DNA of 64,000 nucleotides, from positions 12,457,042 to 12,521,041 of the forward strand of contig CM030856.1 of NCBI GenBank assembly GCA_018105865.1, in the 5' to 3' direction. This document shows positions 1 to 12,442 of the stretch, piece by piece; position 1 is the stretch's first letter; the number at the start of each line of letters is the position of its first letter. The notes beneath the pieces were generated by a model that was not told where the DNA came from, searched no databases, and worked only from the letters and a program-made list of their open reading frames with translations. This DNA comes from Metaphire vulgaris (Eukaryota > Annelida > Clitellata > Crassiclitellata > Megascolecidae). Made by a program: the position numbers and the translations under genes.

Positions 1-155
1 GGGGAGGGTATAAATTGGAGGGCATATATTGTTATAAATTATAATGTATATTTGTATATTATATATGTTATATAATATATATACTGTATTATGTATATAC
101 TGATTTTAGAGGGCATGTATACCGATATACCCCCCCACCCGTCGCTACGCCCCTA
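1..155. mobile_element. Right end of a hAT-type miniature transposon (GGGGCGTAGC family), truncated by the window edge
   Basis: The stretch ends in GTCGCTACGCCCCTA, the right terminal repeat shared with the copies at 5941, 8388, 12443 and 15423. It contains the family's internal TATACCGATATACCCCCC motif. The left end lies outside the window, so no target duplication can be checked. Confidence 0.6.
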
Positions 156-204
156 GATGTACGTTATTAATATTAAGAGCATTTTTAGAGCGCAATTAAT
201 CGCA

Positions 205-716
205 AAGCAGCAAATGCGCTATTATATCCAGTACCGTCCAATACGGTCGCACATACATCACACGGGACCGTAGGGTAGCATGGGGTAAGACGCACCCCAT
301 AAGCGACTTTTTCATATTTTCGAGCATTAAATGCATTGTCTATGATGGCTAATATGCTAACGACTAAAGCCGTTTATATAACATACTAAATAAATAATAA
401 ATAACGTGTGAAAATGAGATTTTAAAACATTTAATATATTAACAGTTATGACTAAATAAATAATAAATAACTTGTGAAAATGAGATCTTAAAATATTTGA
501 TGGAGGGTGGTTTCAAAATCCATCAGCAAAAGACCAGGTCATTGATTCAGGGGAAACAAAACAGACTATGGAGGAAAAGCTAATTGAAAGAGATTGTGTT
601 TTAAGCCTAGATCTGAAAATGCTCAGTTTTTTTGGAAGAATGTCATAGTAAAACAAACAGTGCGTTATATATAGCCGAGTGTGCGTTATAACCGAGTCCG
701 TTATAACGAAGTTTCA
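205..716. mobile_element. Split copy of the GAACTTCGTTATAACG terminal-repeat element
   Basis: The left part (about 205-275) matches the internal portion of the family seen intact at 42133 and 49796, and the right part (about 660-716) matches its end (GTCCGTTATAACGAAG). About 370 bp separate the halves. That spacer contains a roughly 40-bp sequence present twice (about 385 and 450, core AAATAAATAATAAATAAC). Confidence 0.45.
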
Positions 717-1115
717 TTGGTTTTTCCGTTTGCGGGCATCTAGGCTATCTATCTGTTCGACTTACCGAGTTTCTTCGCATTCGATTCGTTATTTTCCGGA
801 TCCGATCTGTCGCACGGAAGAAGTCCGGAGCATTTCGCGAAGCACGGAGACTTGTTGAGGTAGAGGTAGAAAGCGACAAGCAACAACACAAAGCAACCGA
901 CAACCGCCAAGAAGACGCACGCTTCGAAAGGAACTGCACCGAACGGACAGAGAAACAAACAATCACGCAGACAACAAACCCAGCTATATACATGCTGAAT
1001 CCTGTTTTACTTACTTACTTACTTGCTCCCTTACTTGCCTACCTAGTTAGTTACTTACTGTACTAATAGTAATAGTAATAATAATTGTGCATTCTCAGTG
1101 ACCGGCGCGGTGGTA

Positions 1116-1117
<2 letters not shown>

Positions 1118-1146
<29 letters not shown>

Positions 1147-1241
1147 TACAGAGAGAGACAGAGAGAGACAGAGAGAGAGAGACAGAGAGAGACAGAGACA
1201 GAGAGAGAGAGACAGAGAGAGAGACAGAGAGAGAGAGAGAT
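1118..1241. repeat. (GA)n/(GACA) microsatellite
   Basis: An almost pure GAGA array of about 120 bp with scattered CAGA interruptions. It creates long but meaningless RERERE/SLSLSL open frames on both strands. Confidence 0.95.
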
Positions 1242-2115
1242 CAGACATTGGACAGAGATTTACATGGACAGAATTTACATGTAGTTTCTGAGTTGACAAG
1301 TGACAAAAAAACATCGTTTCCGCGACTCTACCTGTGTCCGCGTGCCCCACCTCACACCCCCCCCAACTGTGCGTTCTAAATTATCTGATTAGACCTCTGT
1401 CGGCCCTCCTCCCACCCCCACCCCACCCCCACCCCCACCTGAGGTGGTTTCTGGCCGCTGGCAACAAAGGCGCAGACAGCCAGCACGCGACAGACCTGGT
1501 GTTGATGGGAAAAACAATTTTGCTTTGTTTTGGTGGGATTAGTTGGGTAGGCTTAAGCCTACCCTAGCCTGCCTTTAATAAGATCCGCCTATGGGTAGCC
1601 CCGTAGTCGAACGAGCGTGGGGCCCGGCGCCGATCTTCGTGAATACTTGGTAAGGTAAGCAGCGACGCAGATGGCTGCTTACGCCATTAGAGTAGGTTGC
1701 CATTACTTTCTTTAGACCTGCGTTTCGCCTTCGCAGCTTATCGCTGCTGCGTTAAAAAATCTTTGTTGAACTGATGTTTTGATACATACAGAGTTTATCA
1801 TCCGATTCAAATTTCCTAGAAAATGTCAACACCGCCGTAGTAGTTGTCGCCTCCGACATTGGCCGAAGAATATATCTACTCCAGTGCAGCGCCTACATCC
1901 ACACCCAAGCTATACACATTTACATTTAATTTTTTAGGAAACTTCTACAGTCGCTCGAATTCGTGCATAATTATATTCCAATATCTGATACAGGCGATGT
2001 TTTGAACAACACAGCTGTGCTCCAATCTATTCAACTGGCCTATACATTAATTATAGGCACAGGTCTAAACGTTTATAGGCATAGATGATACAGTGTAGAA
2101 CGCTATTAGCATGTA

Positions 2116-2190
2116 CATGGTGGCGCAAAAAACCGGACTAGTCACATATAGGTTTGCATTTAATATAGTCCGGTTTTTTGCGCTCCCCCC
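2116..2190. mobile_element. 75-bp Tc1/mariner-like miniature inverted-repeat element, copy 1
   Basis: The ends are near-perfect inverted repeats (GGCGCAAAAAACCGGAC and its complement) flanked by TA on both sides, as expected for the Tc1/mariner superfamily target site. The element is almost entirely a hairpin. The second copy, at 4497, has its internal segment in the opposite orientation. Confidence 0.65.
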
Positions 2191-2498
2191 TATATATTGA
2201 ATAAGTGCATGTCGATAATGTAATTACAATTAAACATGGCTGCCTGAAGGCGACCATTAACGATGCAAATCGATTACCGTATTCAACCTGGCATCTGACA
2301 AGAGCATTCTGCTAAACGCAGTACTGTAAAATGTAAATGTAAAAATCGTAAATCAATCTAAATTGATTAGTAAGTGAAATGTAGTCGATGTTTCCAAAAT
2401 TCTATGGGATAATGGGAGTATGGCTGCTCCCGCCCCCAAGATTTTGTCATACAGTCGGCGGCTGGGAGAGAGAGAGATAGACCGAAATATTTGACTTG

Positions 2499-2500
<2 letters not shown>

Positions 2501-2540
<40 letters not shown>

Positions 2541-2551
2541 CAGACAGAGAC

Positions 2552-2610
<59 letters not shown>
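2501..2610. repeat. (GA)n microsatellite
   Basis: About 110 bp of GA dinucleotides with a short CAGA-rich interruption near 2536-2562. Confidence 0.95.
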
Positions 2611-2612
<2 letters not shown>

Positions 2613-3316
2613 TTAGAACTTGACTAAATCGATTCATGGGCAAAACAGGAACACCATACAAACCTTGAAATTCTCCTGTCTCTGACGTCATCTTGTAACG
2701 AGTCCTTTCTTCAAGTTTGTTTGCGGAAAATGTTAGACAATTTTCACGTAGTCTTTTTTATTGTCGTTGCCGGCCAAAAAAAATTGAAGTCAAGCTCTAA
2801 AATGTTCGTCCCTTAAATGTCTATAATTGAAACATAACTCCATTTACTGTATATAATTTCATCCTTCACCTGGAAAAGATTTCCAAGTATTTCGTATTCA
2901 AGAGCTTTCCTTCACTATTACGTCATTAAGCTATCTAAGTTTTTCTTCCTGAGGAAATATTCAGATAAGGTCATTCGTGTTCTATCGACCGAAACAATAT
3001 TTTTATTTCTTTAATCCAGACAAACCGTGGAACTTTTACCACGGTTGGAATCCGCTACTGCTGAACCGTGTCCGCGGTCTGGATGCCCGTCTGGAACCGG
3101 ATCATCAGACCGGAACGACACGGAAGCGCCACCGGATATCCAGGATCATCCAACCGGCAATTATCGATTTTCCCAGAACGTCACCTTTCGCTTTTATTAA
3201 ACTTCACGTTAATACGAGCACAAGTTGTCGCTTTGAAATGTCGCATACATTTCCGATTATATATTCTACGGCGTTTATTACTCGCTTCAACATGAATTCA
3301 CGGCAACATTTTGCGG

Positions 3317-3396
3317 TTAACCCCTTAACCGTGTATTTAACTGTAACTCGATGTAAAAGGGACGGATATATCCGGGATCCCCAGTTAAGGGGTTAA
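3317..3396. mobile_element. 80-bp TTAA-flanked miniature element, copy 1 of 5
   Basis: It begins TTAACCCCTTAAC and ends GTTAAGGGGTTAA, with a central palindrome-like GGATATATCC. TTAA at both ends matches the piggyBac-type target site. Sister copies of 80-81 bp lie at 29869, 36010, 48432 and 53729. Confidence 0.75.
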
Positions 3397-4107
3397 TTAA
3401 TTAGTCCTTTTTTAAAAAAAAGGACACGTTTAAAATCTAATCGAGATATTGCGATGCGTTCGAGCCGTGAAATTCCCACCAAACGACGAATTTTCTACGA
3501 TTTTTCAGTCAAAGCGATTCGACAGAAACACACCCTAATCCGTTGTGTCGAAAGGTCACGCGTTTATGAAGCGCATTTTCCTCGTCCCATGCTAATCAGA
3601 CGTTCCGTTCCGTTGTCCCCCCCCCGCCGCCCCCCGCCGCCCCAAACATCCGAACAGCAGCAACAAGGCTGCACCGGGGCAGCTACGTTGCATTTGAAAT
3701 GCCTCCTACAGAAAGCCGATCGATTGGGCTTGGGCCCGCTTATGTTCCGGGGCCAGCTCCCTACGCTAATCCCAGACCCAATGCTGGCCCGGAAGCTGGC
3801 CCCCTAAGAGCCAGCGAACGACGAGAGAATGGGGATGAAACGAAACAGACAGACAGACAGACAGGAGGGAGGGGAGAAGGGAAAAGCGTTGTACAGCCAT
3901 TGTCACCGTGTATATCGCCGCATGATTAAGCCGGTTAAAAGGAAGATCAATACGCAAAGAACCTCCGTTATTAGCTCCTAGAGTTTTTGAGTATAATTAT
4001 AAATTAGTGTATTTAGCACCAAATAACGTTCAAATATGCGATGGATTATCATTAGGCCGTGTGTACGGGTTTGACAGGGGATACGAAATTTGCGTCAAAA
4101 GCATAAT

Positions 4108-4149
4108 GCACACACAAACACACACACACACACACACACACACGCACGC
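4108..4149. repeat. (CA)n microsatellite
   Basis: About 40 bp of CA dinucleotide with single A and G interruptions. Confidence 0.9.
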
Positions 4150-4496
4150 CATGAATAATTATAAGCAACTGGGCGGTGGAGAGAACGCCGGATGTCGGCT
4201 GCTGGTGCCTAACAGGTGTTCGTCTGTCCGTCTGTCACTCAGAGCAGCGCGACAGCCGACTGCGACATTTCGAGCGGGAACTTAATCGCATGTTGCGACA
4301 GAAAGAGCAGAGACGATAATATAATGATAACGGAGACAATGGCCTGTATTATGATCATCATCATCATCCACCCCAGTCCTCGCATCACGGAACTCAGATC
4401 CATAACAGAATCCATAAGTCCACGCCCGCCAAGAGCTCTCCGCGCATAGTAGCATCGTCCGAATATAATGTAATTATTATATTAACGCGTATTCTA

Positions 4497-4570
4497 CAGG
4501 GTGGCGCAAAAAAACCGAACTATATCGAATGCAAACCTAAATGTGAGTAGTCCGGTTTTTTGCGCCACCC
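4497..4570. mobile_element. 74-bp Tc1/mariner-like miniature inverted-repeat element, copy 2
   Basis: It starts CAGGGTGGCGCAAAAAAACC and ends GGTTTTTTGCGCCACCC, flanked by TA on both sides. Its interior is the reverse complement of the copy at 2116, showing that the family inserts in both orientations. Confidence 0.75.
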
Positions 4571-4676
4571 TACAAATGCGCTAAAGAATAATTAATCGCC
4601 GTTAAAAAACTAGCGCCGTTAAGATTTTTAACGCATTTTCAGCGCTAATTTACACGCGCAGTAAATCTCCTCAAAC

Positions 4677-5125
4677 GATGCACTGACGTTGCATAACCGT
4701 GTTTCGGTACATGGAGGGCGCCACAAGCCAAATATTGGGTGGGCCAACATGGCCTGTTTGAAACTGGACAATGCAAGGACTAGTGCTACAGTAGGCTATA
4801 GATATGCAAAAATTCAAAAGAGTGATGAAACGAATTAAAAGCACATATTCTTGTGTCCCCATCTTTGTTGTGTCAAACCGTACTAGAATTGTCAATATAT
4901 TCTGTCTCAATTTTTTTCTAGAGCTTTCGAAATGCCACAAAAAATAATGAGCCATTTGAAACGACACTATACAAAGTCTTTCAGAAATCTATTCTCTGTC
5001 AGGTTTTATAGACCACAAAAATATTATAAAATTGATACCCTGTTTGAAATTGGACAATGCTAGTGCTACAGTAGGCTATAGATATGCAAAAATTGAGAAG
5101 AGCGATGAAACGAATTAAAAGTTCT
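4677..5125. repeat. Interspersed repeat shared with 62507-62800
   Basis: The segment containing TATAGATATGCAAAAATTC, TTGTGTCCCCATCTTT and TTCGAAATGCCACAAAA recurs at 62580-62800 in the same order and strand. Part of it is repeated again at about 5040-5125. It is too diverged for me to assign to a transposon class. Confidence 0.55.
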
Positions 5126-5940
5126 GCAATCGAATTCTTTGTAGAAAAATTACTTTCGTACTAAAGATTATCTTGACGAACTAAGTCTGAATCACTGTTT
5201 CCAAGTTCTCTCCAATCCCGCGACTACGATGACTTCGATAGCGCCTTCGTTGAGAACTTTCAGTAATGAAGCATCTCTCAAGCAGCGAATTAATTATAAA
5301 ACTTGTTTTTGTTGCCTATGAAACCTGTTGTATAATGAACCAGATATCACGCGGCTCTGTCCTCCCTCGATCGCCCTACTAGCCATTCCACAAGATATTC
5401 GACTGGATTTTCATTTAGTTGATGTCCCTCGTTCTCGTACAGTCAATGGCGTTTATTTGAACCCTGTAGATTAATTGAAATGATATTATTGATTAGTGTT
5501 CTAGTTTTCGAACAAGAGGAAAATGTGGATTTTGTAGATCTACAAATGGAGAATGATATTATTGATTATTATGGCAGAGTTTAAACTTGTTTTTCAGTGA
5601 AAAAGGAACAAGAGGAAAATGTGGATTTTGATCGCCCTACTAGGAGAATTTCTTTCATTTAGTTGATGTCCTCGTTCTCGTACAGTCAAATGGATTATCA
5701 AAATTGAGAAATTATTAATTATTTGCCGCCCTGTATTTCTGATGATAAAAGATATCATGATGACGATGGCGACAATGATGATGATGATGATGATGACGAC
5801 GGCGAATTGTAGTTGCTATTTCATTTTAACTGGTTCTGTTCAGTGTGTCCATCTAGCGAACGCTGTATACCGTATTATGACACGAAGCGAGAATTGTATT
5901 CTGTAGTCTCTATAGTTGCAGTTACGTATCAACAAATAAC

Positions 5941-6146
5941 CAGGGGCGTTGCCAGGAATTTGATTTAGGAGGAGTATAAATTTGTTGGGATCGTATATAT
6001 TTAATATACATATATTTATATATATATATATTATATATTATATATAGGCCTATGTGTGTTTGTTGTACATATACTGTACTATATATATACTGATTTTGGG
6101 GGGCATATATATACATACCGATATAGCCTCCGTCGCTACGCCCCTG
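5941..6146. mobile_element. hAT-type miniature transposon, GGGGCGTAGC family
   Basis: It starts CAGGGGCGTTGCCAGGAATT and ends CGCTACGCCCCTG. The flanking 8-mers CAAATAAC and CGAGTAAG match at only 5 of 8 positions, so this insertion looks older than the copies at 8388, 12443 and 15423. The interior is (TA)-rich. Confidence 0.6.
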
Positions 6147-6356
6147 CGAGTAAGATGTTAGTTTCTTTGACTAATTCGAAGGTGAAGCTGTTTTTGTTCA
6201 GAAGCAGTGGCGTTTCCAGGACTTGGCAAGTGGGGAGGCCAACTAGTTTTCATTAATCAGTGCATACATGGAACTAATACCCTCAATGGAGGGCACTGGA
6301 GGCAGGCATTCAGTACGAAGCAGGGACTTTTGGGCCCCTGTGAGAAGCCGACTCCG

Positions 6357-6736
<380 letters not shown>

Positions 6737-6940
6737 TCCAGGACGATTTTTATAGCGCTGTAATACTGCTAAACGTCCCAAAATATTAAAATACGAATTG
6801 TTAATTCCATATAAAAAACTTGATAATCCATTCCTTTGCCAGAGAATTAACTGTTTTTCTACAAGATGCAGTATTTCATCTGATCTGACAAATGCACGAC
6901 CACTTATGTCAACCTTAGTACGGCCTATAGCCCATAGCAG

Positions 6941-7114
6941 TGTTTTTTCTAGCCACATTGACATTGAGAGGGATTTTGAAATGTTTGGGGGGACAAGGTA
7001 TGAGTCTACACACTTTTGGAGGGGAAATTTCCACCCCCAGCCAACATATAACAAATTTGGAGGGAATTTTAAAACTTGGGGGATTCCCTCCAGAGAAGGC
7101 CTAGAATAAACACT
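6941..7114. mobile_element. Short interspersed element with CAGTGTTT ends
   Basis: It starts near CAGTGTTTTTTCTAG and ends GGCCTAGAATAAACACTG, an inverted terminal repeat. Copies ending the same way occur near 50214 and 51659-51827. CAGTG termini suggest the hAT superfamily. I see no clear target duplication here. Confidence 0.5.
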
Positions 7115-7227
7115 GACCTATAGGGCCTATAGGGCCTACAGTAGCTATACAGACCACAACTACCATAAGAATATACAAGCTAAAAGACACTTCGCATGAC
7201 CATTTTAAGCAGTTCATGTCTAATCCC

Positions 7228-7299
7228 CCTCTCTCACTCTCTATTTCTCTCTCTCACTCTCACTCTCACTCTCTCACTCTCTATTTCTCTCTCTCACTC

Positions 7300-7356
<57 letters not shown>
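7228..7356. repeat. (CT)n microsatellite
   Basis: About 130 bp of CT/CTCA dinucleotides, pure CT for the last 55 bp. Confidence 0.95.
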
Positions 7357-7359
<3 letters not shown>

Positions 7360-7599
7360 CTCTGTTCAATTTGCGGTGAAAAAGGTTTTCGAAACCTTAC
7401 GCTCAGAACAAAAGCGACAGTTGATGGCGCCACGTCAATCGATTCCTGCGAAAGAGGACGAGAAGCGAGTAAACAAACCCGAGCGAAACCCGTCGAGCAA
7501 AAAACACTGGTCAGCTCAGTATACTGTACTTACGAACGATGGATGCACTTGGCTTCCAAACGTAATGCCACTCGAAATCAAAACCACCTGGCGGAGATA

Positions 7600-7685
<86 letters not shown>

Positions 7686-7985
7686 CAGAGACAGAGAGAC
7701 AGAGACACAGAGACAGAGACAGAGACAGAGACAGACAGACAAACAGAGTGACATACAGAGTGACAGACAGAGAGAGAGAGAGAGAGGGAGAGAGGGAGAT
7801 AGAGTGGATGAGAGATATAGACAGACAGACAGAGATACAGACAGACAGAGATACAGACAGACAGACAGAGATACAGACAGACAGAGACACAGACACAGAC
7901 AGAGATACAGAAGGACAGATAGAGACAGACAGACAGACAGACAGAGACAGAGGAATACAGAGAAAGAGAGAAGGAAGGAGAGGCA
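7600..7985. repeat. (GA)n/(CAGA)n compound microsatellite
   Basis: Nearly 390 bp passing from pure GA to GACAGA, CAGA and ATACAGACAGACAG patterns. It is one of the longest simple repeats in the window and explains all large open frames between 7511 and 8086. Confidence 0.95.
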
Positions 7986-8387
7986 GGTGCTGTGAGTTTC
8001 CATGGACGGACGGGGGGGGGCAGCCCAGGGAGCGCCTCTTTCGGAAGCAGCGTTGTCCGTGATAGACGGAAAGAAAAAGAAATCAAAAGAATGGACGCAA
8101 GAGAAAGAAGTGGGGGGGGGGAGGGAGAGAAAGAGAGAAAGAGATGAGTTTAATAGAATTCTCGTCAGGTGGCGTTCGCTTGGAGGTCAAGAGGTCATCG
8201 CCGTCGCCAGCTCATTAGCAGTTTCCTTAACTCTTTTTTTATAATCCCAATATTCGGATGTTCTCAATTAACCCCAAACTTCCACCCATAACCCTCTCTC
8301 AGCGCCCCTTCCTTTTTGCCCGGAACGAGTTTTCTTCCCAGCGGACTTGAGTTTCTACGTCCTTTAGAGGTGACAACAGATATTGCA

Positions 8388-8546
8388 CAGGGGCGTAGCG
8401 ACTGGGGGTATATCGGTATATATAACCCCCAAAATCAGACTATCTTAGCAAATTTTATTGTATTTTTAAGATTTTCAAGGGTTTTGAAGATTTATATCCC
8501 CCCAAATCACATTATACTTCCAAATCAAATTCCTGGCTACGCCCTG
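8388..8546. mobile_element. hAT-type miniature transposon with perfect 8-bp target duplication
   Basis: The 159-bp element begins CAGGGGCGTAGCGACTG and ends GGCTACGCCCTG. The octamer ATATTGCA occurs immediately before (8380-8387) and after (8547-8554). The 8-bp duplication and CAGGGGCG terminus fit a non-autonomous hAT element. Confidence 0.85.
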
Positions 8547-8909
8547 ATATTGCACATCTTAATTATTTGCCAATATAAAGAAATCCTTGGCTCTTCATAA
8601 GATATCCTCCTGACAGAAGAGTAAATGTACTGGTTAAGCTTCCAGAAAGCTTTGAACGGTCAGAGTTAGTCATTTATCTTATATTTTTCATTGTTTAAAT
8701 CTTGGGAGAAGGAGCCTCTGTAAACTACAGAGAATGGTATTGGCAGACGTGTGGATATGGCTAGCACTTTTGACAGGCAAGTGAAGAGGACCTAGTAATC
8801 ACGTGTTTTGAAAAATTAGGGCACTATCTCTTGTATATCAAAAGTTCTTGGCATTCAGAATTTTGCCTGTGGCATTATCTATTGCGTAAATTGGACATTT
8901 TAAACTACC

Positions 8910-9176
8910 AGAGGCGGATCTAGGGTATTCGGCGTCCGGGGACAAAGTGTACGTTGGCGCCCCTAACAACTGACAAGCAAAAAATGTCCTCACATCGTTT
9001 TCGGCGCCCCTCAACTCTCTCTCTTCGTATAGTGCTGACGAGCAAAAAAGGTCCTCGCAAGTGTTTCTCCTACTTTATTGAGCATTTCACTTACCCAAAT
9101 ATCCAATTTTGGCGTCCCCTCACCTCGGCGCCCGGAAACATGTGTACCCCCTGCCCTCCCCTAGATCCGCTTCTGC
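8910..9176. mobile_element. Interspersed repeat with GGCGGATCTAGGG inverted ends
   Basis: It begins CAGAGGCGGATCTAGGG and ends CCCTAGATCCGCTTCTG, an inverted repeat of about 17 bp. The flanking octamers do not match, so the target duplication is lost or the ends are slightly misplaced. It is probably a hAT-like non-autonomous element. Confidence 0.55.
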
Positions 9177-9312
9177 CGCTTAAGACATACGCCACCACCT
9201 CCTCCTCCTCCTCCTCCTCCTACCCCACCCCACACACACAACAATGTCACGGTCGCTGTAACAGTCACGTGACCGCCGCCGCCGCCGCCGCCGCAGTCGA
9301 GGAACTGCTGAC

Positions 9313-9322
9313 GCGCATGCGC
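9313..9322. promoter_or_regulatory. NRF1-type palindrome GCGCATGCGC
   Basis: A perfect GCGCATGCGC motif in a locally GC-rich island (about 9270-9400) next to a (CCG)n run. NRF1-family sites are common in animal core promoters, but no gene is recognisable nearby, so the assignment is tentative. Confidence 0.3.
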
Positions 9323-10105
9323 ACTGACAGCACAGTTGCTTCAGTCGATTCGAGAGCGCCGTTCAGACGGGACGCGGGGTAGAGCGGGGTAGATAGGGCT
9401 GCAGGTCTTACCCCCGCAGTAAGACCGCCACCCAGATGGGGTTGAGAAAGGAAACTCGATATACAACGGATGACAAATTGACGCAAAGCCAGAGTCACGT
9501 GGACGTTGATCGCGGCAGACTACGAGAAACAGGTAGCCTAGTTGTGGTTCGGATGTTATTCTAGATTTACTCTATATCTTACTTGCTTTTATTCTAGCTT
9601 CGCCCTACTGCATATCTTGCTTACATTCATTCTAGTTTTACCATATTTCTTATTTATATTTATTCTAGATTTACTCTATTTTTATTTACTTATCTGATTA
9701 GATTCAATCTTTCGATTAATCTCTCCCTTTCCCTCTATCTCTCTCTAATTTTATTATTCAGTGGACTGTCATCTATATCCTTTCCTTTATCTAATTCATT
9801 GTCTCGTTTTCCTCATTTAATTCCTTCTCTTTCTTACTTTCTTTTATTCTTCTTTTCCTTGTTTTTCCTTTTCAACGAAGATTTCTTAGTTTTTGCCTCT
9901 CGAATATCGTATCGGGTTTCTTTTCTTCATTAGTGAAATTTTATTTGTTTGCCCTTTGAAGACAGCAGAGATTTGGTCCAGAGGAGTTCTCCACGGAGCA
10001 ATTAGAGAAGATGAGACGACTGCAGCGGCTTCTAAATCATTGCCTAACGTCTCTAATAGTCTTGTTACTTCGCTCAATGCCCCCAGCTTCTTTTTATAAG
10101 ACACT

Positions 10106-10107
<2 letters not shown>

Positions 10108-10154
<47 letters not shown>
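10108..10154. repeat. (ATC)n microsatellite
   Basis: About 15 uninterrupted ATC units. Confidence 0.95.
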
Positions 10155-10240
10155 TCCTCCGTCGTCAACAGATCCATCATACGATCAGCTTTTAGGGCTT
10201 TTATACGCAATCTGCTAATTAGAAATCTACTTGCTTCAAC

Positions 10241-10650
10241 CAGTGATGTTAACAAGGACCGACCCCCCAAGGACGAGGATAAGGACAAGGACCGACTCCC
10301 CAAGGACGAGGATAAGGACAAGGACCGACTCCCCAAGGACGAGGATAAGGACGAGGACCGACCCTCCAAGGACGAGGACAAGGACGAGGACTTACCCCGC
10401 AAGCACAAGGACCACAAGGACTGATCCCCAAGGACAAGGATCAAGGACAAGGACCTACCTCTGTCAGACAAAAAAGTCGGATAGGAAAAAACCAGACACA
10501 ATTTCAATTCGAATCACAAAATTAGAAAAGCAAATTTTTGTTTTAAAAACATAATGTAGTCAACAGCAATGCTGCATTTCAAATGCGCTTTGACTTTTGA
10601 CTAGCTAGCCACCTAGCTATGTTACTGCGCTTAATAAAATAATAATAAGT

Positions 10651-10707
<57 letters not shown>

Positions 10708-11195
10708 GAAAAAGTGTTTCCAGCAGCTGATCAGTCATGCTGACTCATGCACACAGGTGAGGTCTAATTATGAGACCACTTTGCGAAAACACTCGTTCAA
10801 CTGGAGCCGACGTCACAGGGAAACAAAGAATTCTGCTAAAGAATCAACTGGTATTATAAAGGAAACAATGACTAAACATTTAGAGTAACTCAAAGCAAGT
10901 ATGTAGCCAAAATATAAATCCACATACTACTCTTACCTTGGAACATAATTATCAGTACAATTGAAAATGGTATACAAGTAATTTGGTCCTTATAAGGACT
11001 TTGCAAGGACTAAGTTACAAGGACCAGGATAAGGACCGATCTGCAAGGACGAGGATAAGGACAAGGACCGAACCCCCAAGGACGAGGATAAGGACGAGGA
11101 CTGACTCCCCAAGGACGAGGACAATGACAAGGACTTCAAATTGGTCCTTAAGGAGTCCTTAAAGACAAGAACCAGGACAAGGATTAACATCACTG
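10241..11195. mobile_element. 955-bp hAT-like element carrying GGAC-rich minisatellites, with perfect 8-bp target duplication
   Basis: The ends are CAGTGATGTTAA and TTAACATCACTG, a perfect 12-bp inverted repeat. The octamer GCTTCAAC lies directly outside both ends (10233-10240 and 11196-11203). Inside, two blocks (about 10252-10460 and 10985-11185) are built from degenerate units around AAGGACGAGGATAAGGAC, on the same strand. A middle part of about 500 bp includes a (TAA)n tract (10652-10705). No transposase is visible, so it is non-autonomous. The blocks translate as Lys/Asp/Glu-rich repeats, but there is no sign of a real gene. Confidence 0.8.
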
Positions 11196-11235
11196 GCTTC
11201 AACGTAGTCGCGTGTTTTCGTGTAATTTCGCCTCG

Positions 11236-11495
<260 letters not shown>

Positions 11496-11574
11496 CGTCA
11501 CGTGACTTTCAGACGAACCCTGTTTTTGCATGAATCGAGACAAAGACTTCTCAGAAATTAGCTTAGGGCCATTC

Positions 11575-11588
11575 GTTGCTATGGCAAC
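11575..11588. promoter_or_regulatory. RFX X-box-like palindrome GTTGCTATGGCAAC
   Basis: An excellent match to the RFX consensus (GTNRCC, spacer, RGYAAC), in non-repetitive DNA with no recognised gene within 4 kb. Function unknown. Confidence 0.4.
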
Positions 11589-12442
11589 GGTTGTGTGTTC
11601 CACCGAATGTTAAGCTTTTCCGAGCGCGCGCAAACGCGAACAGATTGGATCGTATAGGGCAGTGATAAATAGCATCGTGTCATCGGCGGATGCTTCTGTG
11701 CATTACGAAGGGGCGCTACAGAAGTCCAAGATTAGATTAGAAACTCGCCGAACGAGCTCTAAAAAATGCAACCGTCGGATCAGGTGAACTATTCATCTGT
11801 AATCTAAATCTGCCTTCCAGTAGGCCGACCGACAGTAAATTTTTATCCCCTTTATGCATCAAGTTAATTCTAATGACAACCCATGTAACTACTGGATATC
11901 ACAGAACAAAAAAATCTGGGGAGGGGAGGCCATTTCGAGAAAATGTCGGCGCTCAAGTTTTTCCGGAAAATCACTTATTAATAACGATCGTGATATTAAT
12001 AATACAGTCGAAGATTGCATGTTGGTGCAATGTAATGTAAGACGCGTTACAGCCTGTAATACATGTTGTAGCGCCTTCATTTAATGTTCCCTGAAGTCGA
12101 TTTCGGGACGCCGCGAAGCCGATTACAGGTTACAGAAATTACAGTCTTACAGTAGCTCTTACTTATCATCATAGGCCACAACCATGCAGCGGATTTTAGC
12201 GTCACGCGGATGGAGATGTCGCCATAATATCAAAGTCCTGTTCTATCGTCAAAGTGAAGCGAGCGAAAACTTAGACCGAAGATCAGAAAGTCAGTAATTA
12301 GAAGAGGGCGTATCTAATGACAGCAGGGAACCAGGTTTCGTTTGAAGTATTTTATTGCCAGCTTCTTCCTTGATAACCAGTTTCTCTGAGCCTTAGCAAT
12401 AAAACAGGCTACGGTGATCACTTTCCACGGATGACTTTATTT

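Noticed and set aside
2977..3396. A 139-codon open frame that looks non-repetitive at its start
   Set aside because: Its last part is the TTAA transposon at 3317 and the rest matches nothing I recognise. I found no supporting exon.
7216..8086. Open frames of up to 259 codons rich in RE, RD or SLSL
   Set aside because: They are products of the GA and CAGA arrays on both strands, with no homology and no splice structure.
9886..10104. Overlapping open frames on both strands in a non-repetitive island
   Set aside because: There is no homology, no clear donor or acceptor partner, and both strands are equally open.
10231..10554. Repeat protein (RTRTDSPRT or KDEDKDKDRLP) suggesting a secreted or disordered protein
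   Set aside because: The repeats lie inside a transposon with clear target duplications, and frames are open on several strands because the unit length permits it.
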